Source of the DNA: Bacteroidota bacterium
GTDB lineage: Bacteria; Bacteroidota; Bacteroidia; Bacteroidales; Dysgonomonadaceae
DNA: 64,000 nt
Assembly: GCA_023388315.1 (NCBI GenBank)
Contig: JAEWGM010000030.1
Location: 1 to 64,000, forward strand
Direction of reading: 5' to 3'
Both the position numbers and the translations under genes were made by a program. Shown here piece by piece: positions 61,832-64,000 of this stretch (the stretch's first letter is position 1; each line of letters starts with the position of its first letter). The notes beneath the pieces are model-generated. The model saw nothing but the letters and a program-made list of their open reading frames with translations, did not search any database and was not told where the DNA came from.

Positions 61832-62389
61832 CTAACGCTTGAATTTTTTTCTTACAAACGCAAAGTGCAAAATCCCCAACAAGATGGAAACCAGTACAAT
61901 ATAAATGGGCGATACGCCCAAAAGCCATACTGAAAGGGCAACAACAACCGGAATCCACATATTTTTCCAATTCACTTTGGCCGCTTTTCCCAAATTCAAC
62001 AACGGTGCGGCAATCAATGCCACCACGGCCGGGCGAATTCCTTTAAATACTCGCTCCACCACCGGGTTGTCTTTAAATTGCACAAAAATTATCGCGATAA
62101 GCAGAATAACAATAAACGATGGCAAAATAACCCCGATACCCGAAAACAAACTGCCTTTAAACCCCATTCTTTTGTTACCTACAAACAGTGCCGTGTTTAA
62201 GGCTAGCGGTCCGGGCAGGGATTGAGCTATGGCCAAGGTATCTATAAACTCCTCGTCTTGAAGCCAATGGCGTTTGTCCACAATTTCGTTTCTAATAAGC
62301 GGAATCATGGCATATCCACCGCCGAAAGTGAACGCTCCCAGTTTAAAAAAAATAATAAATAATTCCCAATATTGTTTTGCTCTGCTCAT
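61832..62389 (-). CDS. Chromate transporter, half-size ChrA subunit (first of pair)
   Basis: A 185-aa ChrA-domain membrane protein with FTFGGGYAMIPLIRNEIVD and IAQSLPGPLALNTALFVG, the same motifs as its partner. The ATG at 62389 (MSRAKQYWELFI) is chosen; a TTG three codons earlier is possible but lies against the terminator T-run. It heads the pair and directly follows a terminator hairpin at 62404-62448, suggesting control by premature termination. Confidence 0.9.
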   Translation of the reverse strand: MSRAKQYWELFIIFFKLGAFTFGGGYAMIPLIRNEIVDKRHWLQDEEFIDTLAIAQSLPGPLALNTALFVGNKRMGFKGSLFSGIGVILPSFIVILLIAIIFVQFKDNPVVERVFKGIRPAVVALIAAPLLNLGKAAKVNWKNMWIPVVVALSVWLLGVSPIYIVLVSILLGILHFAFVRKKFKR

Positions 62390-62400
62390 GTGTATCAACT

Positions 62401-62448
62401 AAAAAAAGCAGATTGCCAATTGATGTAATCTCCTGAAAATCTGCTTTT
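62401..62448 (-). terminator. Terminator/attenuator hairpin 11 nt before the chromate transporter start
   Basis: Perfect 11-bp arms at 62404-62414 and 62438-62448 (core GCAGATT/AATCTGC) with a 23-nt loop. On the minus strand a run of seven T ends at 62401, and the ATG lies at 62389. The loop contains AATC able to pair with GATT of the stem, so an alternative fold is possible. Confidence 0.8.
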
Positions 62449-62649
62449 ATAAGAAGCCGCATCGGCGGAATAATTCGAAACTCCCTATGACAGGATTTGA
62501 GTGTTCCGGTATCTTTGTAATCCACTGTTAGTCAGAGACGTCTTCCCGAAGGATGTGGCCCGCCATTGACACCAAAAACGAGTCTCGGTTTATAGAATGT
62601 AATTGATGAGTTTCCCAATCGACCAATGCGGCAAAACTCATTCTTTTTA
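62449..62649 (-). ncRNA. Structured RNA leader of the chromate transporter pair (riboswitch-like)
   Basis: About 200 nt between a good promoter and the terminator, with at least five helices on the minus-strand RNA. They are ATGAGTTT/AAACTCAT (62634-62641 with 62606-62613); GAGAC/GTCTC closing a domain (about 62583-62587 with 62534-62538); a UUCG tetraloop hairpin TCC-TTCG-GGA (62544-62553); a long bulged helix (62519-62537 with 62481-62497); and CCGC-CGAT-GCGG (62457-62468). The UUCG loop exists only in the minus-strand RNA. I could not match it to SAM, TPP, FMN, cobalamin, THF or SAH riboswitch cores from memory. A stand-alone 6S-like RNA is an alternative. Confidence 0.5.
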
Positions 62650-62654
62650 TATTT

Positions 62655-62686
62655 CAAAGATACAATGTGATTATGATATAACCAAA
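62655..62686 (-). promoter_or_regulatory. Promoter of the chromate transporter leader
   Basis: On the minus strand TTTG (62686-62683) and TATCTTTG (62662-62655) are separated by exactly 20 bp, a full match to the Bacteroidota -33/-7 consensus. Transcription would start near 62649, 64 bp beyond the trpB stop and about 260 bp before the transporter ATG. Confidence 0.72.
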
Positions 62687-62749
62687 TATTTTTACAGTTA
62701 TTTTTATAAATTCTTTCTATCTCATTTTGGAACTCAGAAAATCAATTTA

Positions 62750-64000
62750 TTAATTGTTTTTGATGGTTTTGGAAACCTCTTCATCGCTTAGTTCGTGATT
62801 GATTAAATCGCCCGCCAAATATTGGTCGTAAGCGCTCATATCAATCATTCCGTGCCCCGACAGGTTGAATAAAATGGTTTTATGTGTTCCTTCTTCTTTC
62901 GCTTTCAACGCCTCCTGAATGGTGGCGGCAATGGCGTGCGTAGATTCCGGCGCGGGCACAATGCCTTCCGTTTGCGCGAATAATACGCCTGCTTCAAATG
63001 TTTCAAGTTGCTTAATGGCCACCGCTTCAATAAGCCCGTCTTTAAGCAATTGGCTCACAATGCTTCCCGCACCGTGGTAGCGCAAGCCGCCGGCATGGAT
63101 GTTGGCAGGGGTGAAGTTATGCCCCAAGGTGTACATCGGGATGAGCGGCGTGTAACCGGTTTCATCGCCAAAGTCGTATCTGAAAACGCCTTTTGTTAGT
63201 TTCGGACACGATGCCGGTTCGGCAGCGATAAAACGGGTGTTTTTTTCGCCTTTCAGGTTATGGCGCAAAAAGGGAAACGAAATACCCGAAAAATTCGATC
63301 CGCCGCCAAAACATCCGATAACAATATCGGGATATTCGCCGGCCATCTCCATTTGTTTCTCGGCTTCCAGCCCAATGATGGTTTGGTGCAACGACACATG
63401 GTTGAGCACGCTGCCCAGTGAATATTTGCAACCGGGCGTTTGCATAGCCAGTTCAATGGCTTCGGAAATGGCGGTTCCTAAACTTCCTTGGTAGTTGGGG
63501 TGGTCGGTAATGATTTTTCTTCCCGCTTTGGTGGACATACTGGGCGAGGGAATTACTTGCGCGCCCCACGTTTGCATTAGCGAACGGCGGTAAGGCTTTT
63601 GTTCGTAACTTATTTTTACCATGTAAACGGCCAGTTCCAAACCAAACGTTTTCGCGGCGAATGCCAGCGCGGTTCCCCACTGTCCGGCGCCTGTTTCGGT
63701 GGTTAAGTGGGTGGTGCCGTCTACTTTGTTGTAATACGCTTGTGGCAAAGCCGAGTTTAATTTATGTGATCCCACCGGGCTCACGCTTTCATTCTTAAAA
63801 TAAATGTGGGCGGGCGTGTCCAGCGCTTTCTCCAAGCCGTAGGCACGCACAAGTGGGCTGGGACGATAGATTTTGTATTTATCGCGCACTTCTTCTGGAA
63901 TATCAAGCCAGGTATCGGTATCGTTGAGTTCCTGCCTTGCTAGTTCTTCGCCGAACAGCGGATAAAGGTCTTCGGGTGTAAGCGCCTCTTTTGTTTCGGG
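62750..64000 (-). CDS. trpB: TrpB2-type tryptophan synthase beta-like PLP enzyme (cut by the right edge)
   Basis: PLP enzyme joining indole and serine to tryptophan. The frame is open from the right edge to the stop at 62750, giving 416 residues without the true N-terminus. The edge portion reads ALTPEDLYPLFGEELARQEL, which belongs to the TrpB2 family, so the GTG at 63889 is not the start. Marks include the PLP-lysine segment PVGSHKLNSA, ETGAGQWGTALAFAAK and the glycine loop FGGGSNFSG. The insertion and the NEVRR-like N-terminal region fit TrpB2 rather than classical TrpB, which functions without TrpA or in salvage. No trpA is adjacent inside the window. Confidence 0.92.
   Translation of the reverse strand, partial: PETKEALTPEDLYPLFGEELARQELNDTDTWLDIPEEVRDKYKIYRPSPLVRAYGLEKALDTPAHIYFKNESVSPVGSHKLNSALPQAYYNKVDGTTHLTTETGAGQWGTALAFAAKTFGLELAVYMVKISYEQKPYRRSLMQTWGAQVIPSPSMSTKAGRKIITDHPNYQGSLGTAISEAIELAMQTPGCKYSLGSVLNHVSLHQTIIGLEAEKQMEMAGEYPDIVIGCFGGGSNFSGISFPFLRHNLKGEKNTRFIAAEPASCPKLTKGVFRYDFGDETGYTPLIPMYTLGHNFTPANIHAGGLRYHGAGSIVSQLLKDGLIEAVAIKQLETFEAGVLFAQTEGIVPAPESTHAIAATIQEALKAKEEGTHKTILFNLSGHGMIDMSAYDQYLAGDLINHELSDEEVSKTIKNN

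Noticed and set aside
62449..62649. Known riboswitch (SAM, TPP, FMN, cobalamin, fluoride)
   Set aside because: None of the conserved cores I remember can be found on either strand; only the general layout is riboswitch-like.
1..64000. CRISPR arrays
   Set aside because: No regularly spaced identical repeats with unique spacers are present; the tandem array at 2987-3052 has contiguous 11-bp units without spacers.

Overview
The window reads as a chromosome segment from a Gram-negative member of the Bacteroidota, most likely order Bacteroidales (a Dysgonomonadaceae or Paludibacteraceae-like relative is a guess). Evidence: promoters of the TTTG / TAnnTTTG type, weak Shine-Dalgarno use, families typical of the phylum (DUF5606, DUF3316, an archaeal-type ProRS, a sensor kinase/response regulator/AraC hybrid, fimbrillin-like lipoproteins), many lipoproteins, GH29 and GH2 glycosidases with secretion signals, KdsB for LPS Kdo, and MenA for menaquinone. 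There is one tRNA (Lys-UUU), no rRNA, no CRISPR array and no recognisable transposase.

Layout. 0-5.9 kb: SOS-type umuDC pair, an AAA ATPase, a HerA-like DUF853 ATPase and an OmpA-family lipoprotein. 6-13.7 kb: lipocalin-like lipoprotein, quinone oxidoreductase, alpha-L-fucosidase, two thioredoxin-fold exported proteins, GtrA, BPL_N lipoprotein, menA. 13.7-22 kb: proS, beta-mannosidase with a DUF1080 lipoprotein, a pair of bacterial PH-domain membrane proteins, an acyltransferase. 22-37.9 kb: mainly housekeeping (long RSH protein with a degenerate hydrolase site, folK, NfeD protease, kdsB, msrBA, ahcY, tRNA-Lys, plsC, FemAB/GNAT protein, galE, cdsA, lactonase).

37.9-50.6 kb is the accessory part. 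Three copies of a ~120-175 bp intergenic repeat lie at or near its edges. It holds a compact minus-strand operon (HPr-kinase-like protein, Ser/His S26-type peptidase, PqqD, NTP_transf_5 nucleotidyltransferase, ABC exporter). Upstream is a second minus-strand group (HU-like protein, a 59-residue peptide absent from normal ORF calls, two fimbrillin-like lipoproteins) enclosed by ~90 bp direct repeats. Further upstream is a TPR-sensor hybrid two-component regulator. The 59-aa peptide has a YxxP motif followed by LGG and a short Pro/Gly-rich tail, the layout expected for a leader recognised by a PqqD-type domain. My best reading is an uncharacterised RiPP-like or peptide-modification and export system. 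Three helically phased 20-bp direct repeats next to the regulator gene are candidate binding sites for its AraC domain.

50.6-64 kb returns to core functions (rhodanese, metA, pyrBI, M48 lipoprotein, parC, DUF3316, MalY-type lyase, SlyD, GNAT, two half-size chromate transporters, trpB2 cut by the right edge). The chromate transporter pair is preceded by a ~250 nt structured leader with its own canonical promoter and an intrinsic terminator ending 11 nt before the start codon, a riboswitch-like arrangement I cannot assign to a known class.
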